The translations under genes and the position numbers were made by a program. Of a stretch of DNA of 64,000 bases, positions 10,001-17,380 are shown one piece after another (within the stretch, counting starts at the first letter, position 1; every line of letters starts with the position of its first letter). This stretch comes from Bdellovibrionales bacterium (lineage in GTDB: Bacteria; Bdellovibrionota; Bdellovibrionia; Bdellovibrionales; JAMPXM01), in NCBI GenBank assembly GCA_016713885.1, contig JADJOF010000007.1:186001-250000 (forward strand), read 5' to 3'. The notes under the pieces are model-generated. The model did no database searches and was not told where the DNA came from. It worked only from the letters and a program-made list of their open reading frames with translations.

Positions 10001-10237
10001 TTTCTTTACACCAGAAATCGATGTGAGCTCATCTTCAATAACTTTTGAAACTTCTGTTTCAACTTCAGCCGGTCCTGCGCCAGGATAAACAGTTTCGATC
10101 ATCACTGTCGGAAACGACACATCGGGAAAAAGATCGACGGGCAGCCGACTCATGCTGATCAAGCCGAGCACAATCATCAAAATCACAAGGCACGAAATAA
10201 AGAACGGACGTTTAATCGAAAGCAGAGCTGGTGACAT
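7079..10237 (-). CDS. RND efflux transporter, HAE1/AcrB family
   Basis: A 1,052-residue inner-membrane proton-driven exporter of hydrophobic compounds. It has the two-fold RND plan: TM1 at residues 8-28, a porter domain beginning VDLFPDVSFP, six TM segments, a second porter domain and TM7-12. Asp403-Asp404 in VVGLLVDDAIVVREN match the proton-relay Asp pair of AcrB, and GLATKNSILIVDF holds the relay Lys. The start at 10237 was chosen because GGAGG lies just upstream and the transmembrane region begins correctly; the longer reading adds 37 unrelated residues. No membrane-fusion or TolC-like partner lies nearby, so partners must be elsewhere. Confidence 0.93.
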   Translation of the reverse strand: MSPALLSIKRPFFISCLVILMIVLGLISMSRLPVDLFPDVSFPTVMIETVYPGAGPAEVETEVSKVIEDELTSISGVKKVASISREGFSTVSAEFDLKMDIRYAEQQVRAKVDNVRRKLPDDIDQPVIRSISPSDAPIMEIAVNAELPDGDLFDLADEKMRPLFEQVNQVGRVDIIGGRKREVHVTIDIDKAKYFQLPASAVTRALQGAGKNIPAGDVENGLIEKTYRTLAQFDSIDAIRYYIVRMTGSERPITVGDVADINDSLEDESSRSWFQGKRAIIFQIYRQAGANTVQVAKDVHKAVAKLNERFGALKGSPKVTVVNDRSRIIEANVDDVLESILIGIVLTVLVVYFFLGSFRSTVITGLALPNSLLGAFILMSWMGFSINIMSLLALSLVVGLLVDDAIVVRENIYRKIEQGMGPMEAALKGTNEVTLAVIATTLTVLAVFGPIGNLQGIIGQFFKQFGLTICFAMAISLFDALTIAPMLSAYFAGSAEKLKPTTVIGRHNERLLKSFDRFQTRLENEYERLLKLCLQFPKMTIGAGFAAFVLSVLLLKGVPVTFLPPQDNGEFGVDFDLPQGASLNATQEVGDKINKVLNDLDTVEFTLMRVGNRMAQAHKGSFYVRLKSRKEGRRLSTTQVKDIVRERLTEFQKYNLKVADPDASGQSQRQFNMNIVGNDLVAVQEYAAKVFDRIKSHPALKEVDTSYRVGKPEIQVKVNTERALETGVSLQTLGSELRNYIEGSIPATMQVSGRDYDVRVRLRPEQRELASNFNKIGIPNINNQLIPLSLLATPVEAQGPSEILRENRAKYVQLSADIAPGGPGLGGAMSDITKLMNSELKPPVGVEFAFVGQAERFKELVTNILVSLGLGIFFIYLVLASLYESFIAPITIMLVIPLAACGAFVALFVTRSSLDLFSMIGCVTLMGLATKNSILIVDFVKERQHEGMERVEALIAGGRSRLRPILMTSFAMIAGMVPVAIGLNEASKQRTSLGIAVIGGTISSTLLTLVVIPAAYFYIDRFEEWFRDVFNRVIRGVKPDDKAVLRVEQGSR

Positions 10238-10414
10238 GCGCCCGAACCTCCTCCTCAGGCGTTCTGGAGTCAACTTCCGTGGGCACTTGGCCCACAATTT
10301 CGTCCATAGTTTCGCGCAATAGTTCACACTCGGTCTTGACGCACACACGGATCAGAGCGAAAGGTGAACCCCTTTCGCTTTGTTTTTTCAATGTCGTCAA
10401 CGAAGGAGCTCGTC
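10238..10414. promoter_or_regulatory. Divergent promoter region, RND / FMN reductase
   Basis: A 177-bp gap between two divergent starts, carrying ribosome sites for both genes (GAGGAGGAGG leftward, GAAGGAG rightward). Promoters must lie here, but I cannot single out boxes confidently. Confidence 0.45.
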
Positions 10415-10981
10415 ATGAAAGTCCTCGTTTTTGCCGCCTCGCTTAGAAAAGCATCGCTCAATCGCAAGCTCGCAGCACTGACCGCAAGCCTTCTCGAGCG
10501 CGACCCATCCCTTCAGATCGACCATGCCGACTACCGAGATTTTGAGATGCCTCTCTACGATGGCGATCTTGAGGAATCGTCAGGCCTCCCTTCCGGAAGT
10601 CGAGAGTTTATCAGTCGCATCCAGCAGGCTGGCGCCATCGTGATCTCAACTCCCGAGTACAACGGCAGTATTCCCGGCACTTTGAAAAACGCACTCGACT
10701 GGGCCTCACGCGCAAAGCCCAATCCACTCGATAAGAAACCCGTTCTACTCCTCGGAGCCTCGCCTGGCGCACTCGGCGCCATACGCGGCCTATGGCACAC
10801 TCGCGTGCCACTTGAAGCTCTTGGCGCCTTTGTTTATCCGCAAATGCATGGACTCTCGAAAGCTCACGAGGCCTTTGACGACGCTGGCCAACTTCGCGAT
10901 TCCAAGGATGCTGAACAGCTCATGAAGCTACTGCAAACCTTCGTTCAGTTTGCAAACGCGACGAACTCCACGGGGAAGTAG
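10415..10981 (+). CDS. NADPH-dependent FMN reductase family protein
   Basis: A 188-residue flavodoxin-fold oxidoreductase (FMN_red family). The phosphate-binding loop ASLRKASLNRKL at the N terminus, the TPEYNGSIPGTLKNALDW motif that holds the flavin, and ASPGALGAIRG in the third loop are all typical. Relatives reduce FMN, quinones, azo dyes or chromate with NAD(P)H in the cytoplasm. The ATG at 10415 has GAAGGAG eight bases upstream; the longer reading begins with unrelated residues. It is divergent from the RND transporter, so a shared stress response is possible but unproven. Confidence 0.9.
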   Translation: MKVLVFAASLRKASLNRKLAALTASLLERDPSLQIDHADYRDFEMPLYDGDLEESSGLPSGSREFISRIQQAGAIVISTPEYNGSIPGTLKNALDWASRAKPNPLDKKPVLLLGASPGALGAIRGLWHTRVPLEALGAFVYPQMHGLSKAHEAFDDAGQLRDSKDAEQLMKLLQTFVQFANATNSTGK

Positions 10982-11017
10982 CGCCCGCTCGTATTCTGGC
11001 GGCTGATTGATTGAGCG

Positions 11018-11614
11018 CTAGGGCCTGGCGCACTGACCATGAAACTGACAGCGCACCATCTCATTGCGAAAACGGTGCAGCTCAAGCAACTCGTACTGAA
11101 GCTCGCGATCGTAGCCGTTCGCACCAGCACCTTTTTGACCGATCGTGATAAATTGAACGCTTGCACTAAATGCCGTTCGCTCAAAATGCATCGCGCTTGA
11201 TGTCGAATAGAACTTCAATTCCTTGCTCGAACGAAGCGCCTTAACGAACCGGGCCCGCTGCTCTCGCGCTTTTTCAAGACCACCGTTGATGTCTTTCCAA
11301 CATTTAACTTCGGCAATCTGAACGACGTTCTTCTGGTTCGTCTCGACGTCCGTCTTAAACACCACAACATCGAGCTCGCCAAGCGTCCCATTCTCATCGG
11401 CATAGCCAATGCCATTCAGCACTTCAATTTGAGCGTCCGGAAAATGCATTTCATATTCACGCTCGAGATCAAGACGCGCGATCTCTTCGCAAATGGCGCC
11501 AGAATCCTCATACGAACGCGGATGATTCTTTAGCTGCTCAAAATCAGACGCCCAATCCGCACTCGCCGGAAGCGAAACCATCAGTGCCATCACAAAAAAG
11601 AACACCTGCCGCAT
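11018..11614 (-). CDS. Predicted secreted PD-(D/E)XK nuclease-like protein
   Basis: A 198-residue protein with a clear signal peptide (MRQVFFFVMALMVSLPASA, cleavage about residue 19). The mature part carries a possible PD-(D/E)XK core: an acidic helix (ICEEIARLDLE), then GELDVVVF (Glu80, Asp82) and IAEVKCWKD (Glu102-Val-Lys104). This is the spacing of the restriction-endonuclease fold. A nuclease of this kind would act in the periplasm or outside the cell. The start was set at 11614 because GAGGAGAAGG precedes it and the signal peptide then sits at the N terminus. I do not recognise the family; the nuclease role is motif-level inference. Confidence 0.6.
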   Translation of the reverse strand: MRQVFFFVMALMVSLPASADWASDFEQLKNHPRSYEDSGAICEEIARLDLEREYEMHFPDAQIEVLNGIGYADENGTLGELDVVVFKTDVETNQKNVVQIAEVKCWKDINGGLEKAREQRARFVKALRSSKELKFYSTSSAMHFERTAFSASVQFITIGQKGAGANGYDRELQYELLELHRFRNEMVRCQFHGQCARP

Positions 11615-11738
11615 CGACCTTCTCCTCGACGTCATTGATGGCCGATGGCTACCTGGAATGTTCGAAAATTGCAATGCAATCTGCAAATCGCGAATCGGAC
11701 TCGGCCCAAGCCAGCCGATTAACGCGACCATTCCCTCG

Positions 11739-11766
11739 TTGACACGATCAAGAGCCGTTCTATCCT
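11739..11766 (+). promoter_or_regulatory. Sigma70-type promoter
   Basis: TTGACA (11739-11744), a 16-bp spacer and TATCCT (11761-11766), 25 bp upstream of the ATG at 11792. Confidence 0.65.
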
Positions 11767-11791
11767 CAAAGCGTCATGGGAGGACATCGTC

Positions 11792-12163
11792 ATGCTCAAT
11801 AAGCTTTTCGTTTTCGGACTCGTTTCTCTCTCGCTTTCAACTGAAGCAAGCCCAGTCCATTTTGATTGCGAAAACCCCAGCGGCGACTCGCTCCAGATGA
11901 GCCTCGATGATTCATACTTTTCAACGTCAACACCGGCACCGGAAGCCGCCGACGTGGCCTTTCAATTGAACGGCTCAAGCTATCAGTGGCGCAAAACTCA
12001 GTACCTCTCGTTCCCGATGACCACCGGCGAAACCGCCACGCTGTTTCGTTACGATGCCGTGAACGAGGTCTATGTCCAGATGACTCGCGTATCCGAAGAG
12101 GCCTCGGTGAACCTGACTCATGAACGAGTGGACTACGAATTCACATGCAAGACGTCCTATTGA
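11792..12163 (+). CDS. Small exported protein, unknown function
   Basis: A 123-residue protein not assigned to a family. An N-terminal signal peptide (about 1-19, ending in STEAS) precedes a beta-rich region with two cysteines (Cys26 and the late FTCKTSY), which could form a disulphide in the periplasm. A GGGAGGAC ribosome site lies eight bases before the ATG and a good promoter lies upstream. It is probably monocistronic. Confidence 0.7.
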   Translation: MLNKLFVFGLVSLSLSTEASPVHFDCENPSGDSLQMSLDDSYFSTSTPAPEAADVAFQLNGSSYQWRKTQYLSFPMTTGETATLFRYDAVNEVYVQMTRVSEEASVNLTHERVDYEFTCKTSY

Positions 12164-12402
12164 GATCGCTCGCATCACAACACTGGTTTTGAATGGATAA
12201 AGACCTTCAATTCCTTTAGAAGACGCACCAACTCGAAGCCGATGGAGTCGCCTAAGGCTTGCTTGACACTGTTGCGCAGACGTTCTCACCTCACTTACGA
12301 TTTGTTCCAAATGAAGCTGTGATGACGATGGAAGCGATGGCAGCTTGCAATGCGGTCTTTGCAAGATTTGGTTTTGGTCAGAAAATTTCCTAAGCAATTA
12401 GA
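12164..12402. other. Intergenic, no feature seen
   Basis: About 240 bases between two exported-protein genes. A minus-strand open frame runs through it and into the upstream gene but has no ribosome site or recognisable protein character. Confidence 0.4.
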
Positions 12403-12431
12403 TTGAAGTTGTTCCGTAGGTCGAATATTTC
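12403..12431 (+). promoter_or_regulatory. Candidate promoter
   Basis: TTGAAG (12403-12408), a 17-bp spacer and TATTTC (12426-12431), 28 bp before the next ATG. Confidence 0.45.
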
Positions 12432-12458
12432 AAGGCCTATCACGCAGGGAGGGTATCC

Positions 12459-12797
12459 ATGAAATTTCTAAGTGCATTATTATTAGTACTCGCGGCAAGC
12501 CAATCATTCGCCAATGAATGTTTTGATTTATCGGCTGACGGAAAGACTTGGGATGCAAAGCCATTTACATTGTGTGTTGAGCAAAATACGGGCGGGACGT
12601 CCGAGTACAAACTAACTCTGTCCAGAGATAAGCGAAGCGTCGCTGTTTACTTTCTAAACTCTGTACCGGCGGGAGCAGATTCGCAGGTCTTTGGCGTCAA
12701 CGCGATGACCGGTTCGATCTTAGATGACAGCCTAACGATTTCTATCGGTTACGGTGAGATCAGTATTGGTGGCGGAAAGTACTTCTACAAAGAGTAG
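12459..12797 (+). CDS. Small exported protein, unknown function
   Basis: A 112-residue protein with a typical signal peptide (MKFLSALLLVLAASQSFANE, cleavage after about residue 18). The mature part has two cysteines (ECFDL and FTLCVEQ) and alternating strand-like segments, suggesting a small disulphide-linked beta protein. Its ribosome site is GGGAGGG. A strong intrinsic terminator 36 bp downstream marks it as the last host gene before the prophage. No family is recognised. Confidence 0.72.
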   Translation: MKFLSALLLVLAASQSFANECFDLSADGKTWDAKPFTLCVEQNTGGTSEYKLTLSRDKRSVAVYFLNSVPAGADSQVFGVNAMTGSILDDSLTISIGYGEISIGGGKYFYKE

Positions 12798-12833
12798 TCG
12801 AGGTTCCGTACCTATCGAATCACAGCTCGAATC

Positions 12834-12867
12834 AAAAGGCTCGTTGCCTGAAACCGACGAGCCTTTT
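12834..12867 (+). terminator. Rho-independent terminator (bidirectional form)
   Basis: A perfect 11-bp stem, AAAAGGCTCGT (12834-12844) with ACGAGCCTTTT (12857-12867) around a 12-nt loop. The A and T runs make it usable on both strands. Confidence 0.88.
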
Positions 12868-13051
12868 GCATTCGTGACCGGTAAACACTAAATCGAGTCA
12901 TTCCTGCCAGAGCGCCCAAGGGGCCCGCGACAGACTATGGGCGTTCAGACGATCGCCCACCACGAACTGAGAAGAACCCGAAGAACCTGAATGGAGCGAC
13001 GTCAGAGCGACATTCTCCTAGGTAAACTTGTGTGATTCTAGTGGTTTGAAG

Positions 13052-13099
13052 TGGTCGGGGTGACAGGATTCGAACCTGCGACCTCTTGCTCCCGAAGCA
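13052..13099 (-). other. attL: 3' half of tRNA-Pro(CGG)
   Basis: Read leftward this is the 3' part of a tRNA-Pro: anticodon loop TTCGGGA with CGG at 13092-13094, variable loop, T arm GCAGG-TTCGAAT-CCTGT, acceptor strand CACCCCG, discriminator A and CCA at 13052-13054. Base pairing of the anticodon stem fails beyond 13099 and no 5' half (expected CGGGGTG) follows. It is therefore the phage-displaced remnant left by integration, and an intact tRNA-Pro gene is expected at the far prophage end, outside the window. Confidence 0.85.
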
Positions 13100-13136
13100 T
13101 GAGGTATCGACAGCAGTATCAAATAGATACGACCTA

Positions 13137-13156
13137 TGTCCCGCATTTGTCCCGCA
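13137..13156. repeat. Two 9-bp direct repeats beside attL (putative Int arm sites)
   Basis: TGTCCCGCA occurs at 13137-13145 and 13148-13156, an 11-bp period or one helical turn. It sits between the tRNA core and the end of integrase 1, where arm-type integrase sites lie in lambda-like att regions. Confidence 0.55.
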
Positions 13157-13167
13157 ATGCTTTTTCA

Positions 13168-14214
13168 TCACACAGCACCGCCTATCTGAACGATGTCGGC
13201 AACGCCGCGAGTGTCTTCCTCGGTGAAATGAAGATATGTTTTCTGTGCCTCATCGAGAGAAAGTCCGGCGTAGTGACAGATCAGTGCCGGGTTCGCCGAC
13301 GTTTTGAACGCACGCGTCAAGAACGAGTGACGCAAATCATGGAACCGGCCCGACACGAATGCCTTGTTCCGACACGTCTCCCACGCGCTCTTGTTGCCGT
13401 CCGATCGCTGCCGCTGAGTCGGATCCACCGGTGACGGGAAAAGCCAAACTTGACCATTTCCGGCGCGCTCCTTGAGCCGCTCATAAACGACCGCCGAGAT
13501 GCCAAACTTGCGGGCCTTTCTGATCTTCGTGTCTTCTGCGCGAAGCGTTATCGTCCGCTTTCGCATGTCGATCCGATCCCAACCGAGCCCCATGATCTCG
13601 CCCTTTCGCATGCCCATCGTGACAGCCATGAGGATTTGAAGACTGAGGTCAGCGTCCGCGTTCGCCAAAAGAGCTGCGATCTCTTCGTCGGTGAATACCT
13701 TCCCGGCCGCTCGCTCCGGATCCGGATTGATCAGCTCCGGAGTTTTCTTGATAACGCCGAGTCGTTTGAGCGACAGCAAGAACATGGCAAGCCACTTCCG
13801 ATCGTTGAAAAACTTCCGATCCTGCGTGGTCTCGTGCCTTTTCTGTGGAATATAAACGGCCTCCCACCACTTCTCGTCGATCTCTTCAGGCAACATCCGA
13901 CCAATGTACGGCTCAAGATGCTTCCATGAGTTCTCGATGCTGTAGACCGTGGCTGGCGACTTGATGCGCTTTTGATCGATCCATTCAGGAAAGAGCTCAG
14001 CGCAAAGCTTCCGACCGCGCCGAATAGTACCCTCGCCCAGAAACTCAAGACGATATCGGTCGGCAATGATCTTTGCCTGACCAAGTACCGTGGTCTTGGT
14101 TGACCACTCAATGCGTCCTTTCCCTTTACGAGAAATGCGCAAGTAAATGATTTGAGACTCAGGGTGCCGAAATAGATTCTCGCACCCCTTGCCTTTAATC
14201 GGATCAAGTTTCAT
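13168..14214 (-). CDS. int: Tyrosine-recombinase integrase 1
   Basis: A 348-residue phage integrase. It has an N-terminal arm-binding part, a SAM-like core-binding domain (about 70-165) and a catalytic domain. Arg203 lies in GMRKGEIMGL, His292 and Arg295 in FHDLRHSFLTRA, His314 in LICHYAGLS, and the Tyr327 nucleophile in KTYLHF. All essential residues are present. It sits directly beside the tRNA-Pro remnant, so it presumably catalysed integration at tRNA-Pro(CGG). Its start overlaps the excisionase stop as ATGA. Confidence 0.95.
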   Translation of the reverse strand: MKLDPIKGKGCENLFRHPESQIIYLRISRKGKGRIEWSTKTTVLGQAKIIADRYRLEFLGEGTIRRGRKLCAELFPEWIDQKRIKSPATVYSIENSWKHLEPYIGRMLPEEIDEKWWEAVYIPQKRHETTQDRKFFNDRKWLAMFLLSLKRLGVIKKTPELINPDPERAAGKVFTDEEIAALLANADADLSLQILMAVTMGMRKGEIMGLGWDRIDMRKRTITLRAEDTKIRKARKFGISAVVYERLKERAGNGQVWLFPSPVDPTQRQRSDGNKSAWETCRNKAFVSGRFHDLRHSFLTRAFKTSANPALICHYAGLSLDEAQKTYLHFTEEDTRGVADIVQIGGAV

Positions 14215-14396
14215 TTGTTCGGAAACTTCTTAACAAAAGCCCGGACATCCTCAGGGTCAAAGAGGATCTTCTTTCCAGGCTTGTATGTTTTGATCTGCCC
14301 TTCGGCGACCTTCTGGTAGACCGTCGACTTTGGCATCTGCAAAAGCGCAGAGACCTCTTCGATTGAGAGATACCGCTCAAGCTGCTTCTCACCCAT
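14211..14396 (-). CDS. xis: Excisionase-like HTH protein 1
   Basis: A 61-residue winged-helix protein of the MerR-like HTH_17/excisionase type. YLSIEEVSALLQMPKSTVYQ is the helix-turn-helix, with a basic wing at KTYKPGKKILF and the usual closing DPEDVRAFV. It should bend att DNA and direct integrase 1 to excision. The ATG at 14396 overlaps the upstream stop (TGATG) and its own stop overlaps the integrase start. A GTG one codon earlier is possible. Confidence 0.85.
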   Translation of the reverse strand: MGEKQLERYLSIEEVSALLQMPKSTVYQKVAEGQIKTYKPGKKILFDPEDVRAFVKKFPNK

Positions 14397-14578
14397 CACT
14401 TAACCTCGATGCAAACTGTTCGAATCTCTTTGACGGTTCCATCCATCAGCTTTTTCAATTCACGCGCTGATGACTCACACGATTCTTTCGATTTGAATCC
14501 ACTGACATTCGTCAAAGCGTTGCTGTTCCCGCTGCCCATCAATCCAACGTGCATCGCTATCACTAAAACAAAACCCAT
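14396..14578 (-). CDS. Small exported protein with two Cys
   Basis: A 60-residue protein with a hydrophobic N terminus (MGFVLVIAMHVGLMGSGNSNA), likely a signal peptide. The rest contains FKSKESCESSARELKK and IRTVCIEVK, whose two cysteines could pair in the periplasm. Its start overlaps the methyltransferase stop (TGATG). The gene is absent from copy 2, where the excisionase takes its place. Function unknown. Confidence 0.6.
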   Translation of the reverse strand: MGFVLVIAMHVGLMGSGNSNALTNVSGFKSKESCESSARELKKLMDGTVKEIRTVCIEVK

Positions 14579-16914
14579 CACACCAACTCCATGCTTAGCT
14601 GTCCTTCAAGTGGCTCATCAATGATCTCGTCGTCATCCTCAACGATAGCGACTGGCTTGTTTCGATTGTGAAAGTTGACGGCTGCATCTCTAGGATTGAC
14701 CGTCACCTTGAATGAGTCTCGGTCACTCGTCCCATTGATGACTGCGTCTTCAGCGTGCGCAATCATCCGATAAGCTAAATCGAAATAGCTCCGCTTAAGT
14801 TCTGCACCGACAAATCGACGTCCCATTTGAACCGAAACGACGCCTTCTGATCCGATACCAGTAAACGGCGAGAACACGAGGTCATCTTTCGCCGACCACA
14901 GGTCAAGGCACCGATGAATCAGATCAAGTTGAAGTGGCGCAATGTGACGCTCATCCTCATCTTCTCGGGCGATGCGGCCGTTAAGCGTGTTCGATTGCTT
15001 AATGTCAAACCACACTGGGCTTGCATAATGTTGCCATCTATCCACAGGGAACTCCTCAGGAGTGTGCGCGATCGGCTTCGTATTCACGCCGGGCTTTCGG
15101 AATGTGACCACGTAGTCAGGCAGACCTTGGCGGCTCATTGATGAGTCTTTCTTGATCTGCTTCCAGAGAAGTCCAAGCGCCTTGGTTCGCTGCATCGCCA
15201 CGACTGGGTCTTTCCAAATACAGACCTCAGAATGATAGATGAACCCACGCTTTTGAAACTCACGGATGACATCACCTCTGAAATCACGAATGCCGATCAC
15301 GCCGTCACGCTGCTTTGACGTTGTCAGATTCATGCAATGAATCGATACATTTCGACCTGGACGCATGATGCGAGCCATCTCATCAACCAAGAATCCGAAA
15401 TGGACCCAGAACTCGTCGTAGTTCTTTGAGTTTCCCATGTCCCGATCACTGTTTGAGTAAGTGTAAAGCGATGAGAACGGCGGCGAGAATACCGAGTAGT
15501 CGATTGAATCGGAATCAATTGAACGAGCGACCTCAACGCAATCACCGTTGTAAATATCAAACAGCCTGCCTGATTCACGGCGAAGATTATATGTCGAGAC
15601 CTCGCGAGTGAGCTGTCTGACTTCGCGCTCTTGAAACTCTCTCATGTGCTCAACGAGTGACGCCGCCATTTCTTCGGCCTGCGCCTCTTTCCGTTTGATG
15701 TTCTCAAGGACTGGACCCTCAGCAGCGTGAGCGATCATGGTCACAGTCACGGGCCTAGTCTGACCGAAACGGTAGCAGCGGCGAATCGCCTGATATATCT
15801 GCTCAAAGGAATCACTTAAACCTACGAATGCCATTTGATTGCAGTGCTGCCAATTCAAACCAAACCCTGCGATTTTTGGCTTGCTGATTAGAACGCGAAG
15901 CCTGCCTTCTGCGAAATCAATCAAGGCCTTCTCTTTCTTCTCAAGCTTGTCAGATCCTTTGATCTCGACCGATCCCGGAATCAGACTAGCAAGCTTCTCA
16001 CTCTCATCGTTTCTATGGCACCACACGACGAACGGACCTTCGGACTTGTTGACCAAGTCAGCGCAAGCCGAGACGCGCTCGTCTACCGTTTCGCGCTTTA
16101 CTTGTTGACGGGCCTGAATGCCGTACACTTCCGGCGCAGTCTCAGTCATCTCACCAACGCTATGCATATTCATGATGAGCTCTGGCAAGTCGTAGCCTTC
16201 AGCCGAGAACCCGATATCAGATGGCTTTTTGATAAATACAGACCATGTCGCAAGCCACTCCCAGAACTTCGCTTTGCCGTGACCTTTAAGCCGCCACTTT
16301 GAAGTCTCGCCCGAGTCATGGATGAAAAACATCGAGAGCATTTCAACTTGGCTCATGACGCCAAGAAACTCAGCTTGTGAGCCGAGCTCCATGAAGTCAT
16401 TGGGCGATGGCGTCGCAGTACAGCTAAGCCTGTACGGTATCTTTGAGCAGAGCTCAATCACCTGCGCCCTGGTCTTTGAATCCTGATGCTTAATGATCGA
16501 CGACTCATCAAGACAGACGCCGTCGAAGTATCCGCGCTCAATGCCATCTCTAAAGTTCTCGAGCATCTCGTAGTTCGTGATGTAAATGCCGGTCTCTTCG
16601 TCAAACTCGCGCGCGTACTTGATCGGAATGCCAAGCTTGTCAGCTTCGCGTATCGTCTGCTGCGCAACGCAAAGAGGCGCCACGATCAACACTCGATTGC
16701 CAGTGTACTGATGAACAGCCTCAGCCCATGCGCTTTGGATGAATGACTTGCCTAGTCCAGTGTCGGCGAATACCGCTGCGCGCCCACGCTTTAAAGCCCA
16801 TTTTACGATTGCGGCTTGAAACGGAAACAGCATCTCAGGCAGTGGCATATTGGCGTCAAAGCCAGACGGCGCATCGTAGCGCGCTTTTGAGTTTAAGAAT
16901 GTCTGATAGTCCAT
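14578..16914 (-). CDS. SNF2-type helicase fused to N4/N6 DNA methyltransferase
   Basis: A 778-residue two-domain phage protein. Residues 30-440 form an SF2/SNF2 translocase: Walker A DTGLGKS (51-57), DESS (136-139), SCTATPSPNDF (164-174) and the late motifs GFGLNWQHCNQ (350-360) and QAIRRCYRFGQTRPV. Residues 450-720 form a beta-class DNA methyltransferase, with SPPF (477-480) as catalytic motif IV preceding FSPFTGIGSEG (681-691) as the S-adenosylmethionine motif. No nuclease motif is seen, so it is more likely a modification or anti-restriction factor than a restriction enzyme. The start at 16914 has GGGGGG upstream and avoids overlapping the previous gene. Confidence 0.88.
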   Translation of the reverse strand: MDYQTFLNSKARYDAPSGFDANMPLPEMLFPFQAAIVKWALKRGRAAVFADTGLGKSFIQSAWAEAVHQYTGNRVLIVAPLCVAQQTIREADKLGIPIKYAREFDEETGIYITNYEMLENFRDGIERGYFDGVCLDESSIIKHQDSKTRAQVIELCSKIPYRLSCTATPSPNDFMELGSQAEFLGVMSQVEMLSMFFIHDSGETSKWRLKGHGKAKFWEWLATWSVFIKKPSDIGFSAEGYDLPELIMNMHSVGEMTETAPEVYGIQARQQVKRETVDERVSACADLVNKSEGPFVVWCHRNDESEKLASLIPGSVEIKGSDKLEKKEKALIDFAEGRLRVLISKPKIAGFGLNWQHCNQMAFVGLSDSFEQIYQAIRRCYRFGQTRPVTVTMIAHAAEGPVLENIKRKEAQAEEMAASLVEHMREFQEREVRQLTREVSTYNLRRESGRLFDIYNGDCVEVARSIDSDSIDYSVFSPPFSSLYTYSNSDRDMGNSKNYDEFWVHFGFLVDEMARIMRPGRNVSIHCMNLTTSKQRDGVIGIRDFRGDVIREFQKRGFIYHSEVCIWKDPVVAMQRTKALGLLWKQIKKDSSMSRQGLPDYVVTFRKPGVNTKPIAHTPEEFPVDRWQHYASPVWFDIKQSNTLNGRIAREDEDERHIAPLQLDLIHRCLDLWSAKDDLVFSPFTGIGSEGVVSVQMGRRFVGAELKRSYFDLAYRMIAHAEDAVINGTSDRDSFKVTVNPRDAAVNFHNRNKPVAIVEDDDEIIDEPLEGQLSMELV

Positions 16915-16934
16915 AGTCGTCCCCCCGGAAACAC

Positions 16935-17147
16935 TCACGGCTTCACCTCTATCCCCTCTAAGACTTCTCGCATTTCGGCGAGCGCTTTGGTTGATATATC
17001 GAAGCAAACATTCCTGTCGACAGTTTCGCACTGGCAATCGATCGAGATTCGCTCCAACGCTTTTATTGCCAACAACATCGCTTTACTGTGTGCAATGGCT
17101 GTCAATTTAACGCCGTCTAGCATCTTAAGAATTTCGGTGTCGGTCAT
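16935..17147 (-). CDS. Hypothetical small phage protein
   Basis: A 70-residue soluble, mostly helical protein with two cysteines (DCQCE) and a third in VCFD; no family recognised. It starts four bases inside the stop of the two-TM gene upstream, so it belongs to the leftward early operon. Confidence 0.65.
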   Translation of the reverse strand: MTDTEILKMLDGVKLTAIAHSKAMLLAIKALERISIDCQCETVDRNVCFDISTKALAEMREVLEGIEVKP

Positions 17148-17380
17148 TTGAACACCAGTAAAATTATTGTGACGAGTACCACATGCCCAATAGCGACGAC
17201 GAGAAACGAAATTGGAGTTACCTCAATCACAGTTTCGCCTCGCAAGTATAGACCTTGTCTTTTATAACCATAAGGAATACCGTTCTCGAGGCGATCCTCG
17301 ATCGCCAAAACAGCAAGGCCCATTCCAATAAGAACCGACACTACGCCAACCAAAATAACTGTTGGAACCTTAACACTCAC
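17144..17380 (-). CDS. Two-TM small membrane protein (intact copy)
   Basis: A 78-residue protein starting at a GTG at 17380 that overlaps the upstream stop (GTGA). Two transmembrane segments (about residues 6-24, VILVGVVSVLIGMGLAVLA, and 57-77, FLVVAIGHVVLVTIILLVF) flank a polar loop. The stop overlaps the next ATG, which confirms the reading. In copy 2 a single-base deletion removes the second segment. The longer frame upstream is made of GAGAAA repeats and is not credible. Confidence 0.65.
   Translation of the reverse strand: MSVKVPTVILVGVVSVLIGMGLAVLAIEDRLENGIPYGYKRQGLYLRGETVIEVTPISFLVVAIGHVVLVTIILLVFK

Noticed and set aside
11990..12397. 140-codon minus-strand frame opposite an exported-protein gene
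   Set aside because: No ribosome site, and it overlaps a plus-strand gene that has a promoter and signal peptide.
12935..13434. Open frames across the tRNA-Pro remnant on both strands
   Set aside because: The plus-strand frame contains the GFEPATS string that conserved tRNA T-arm and anticodon sequence often produces; both frames cover the att region and lack ribosome sites.
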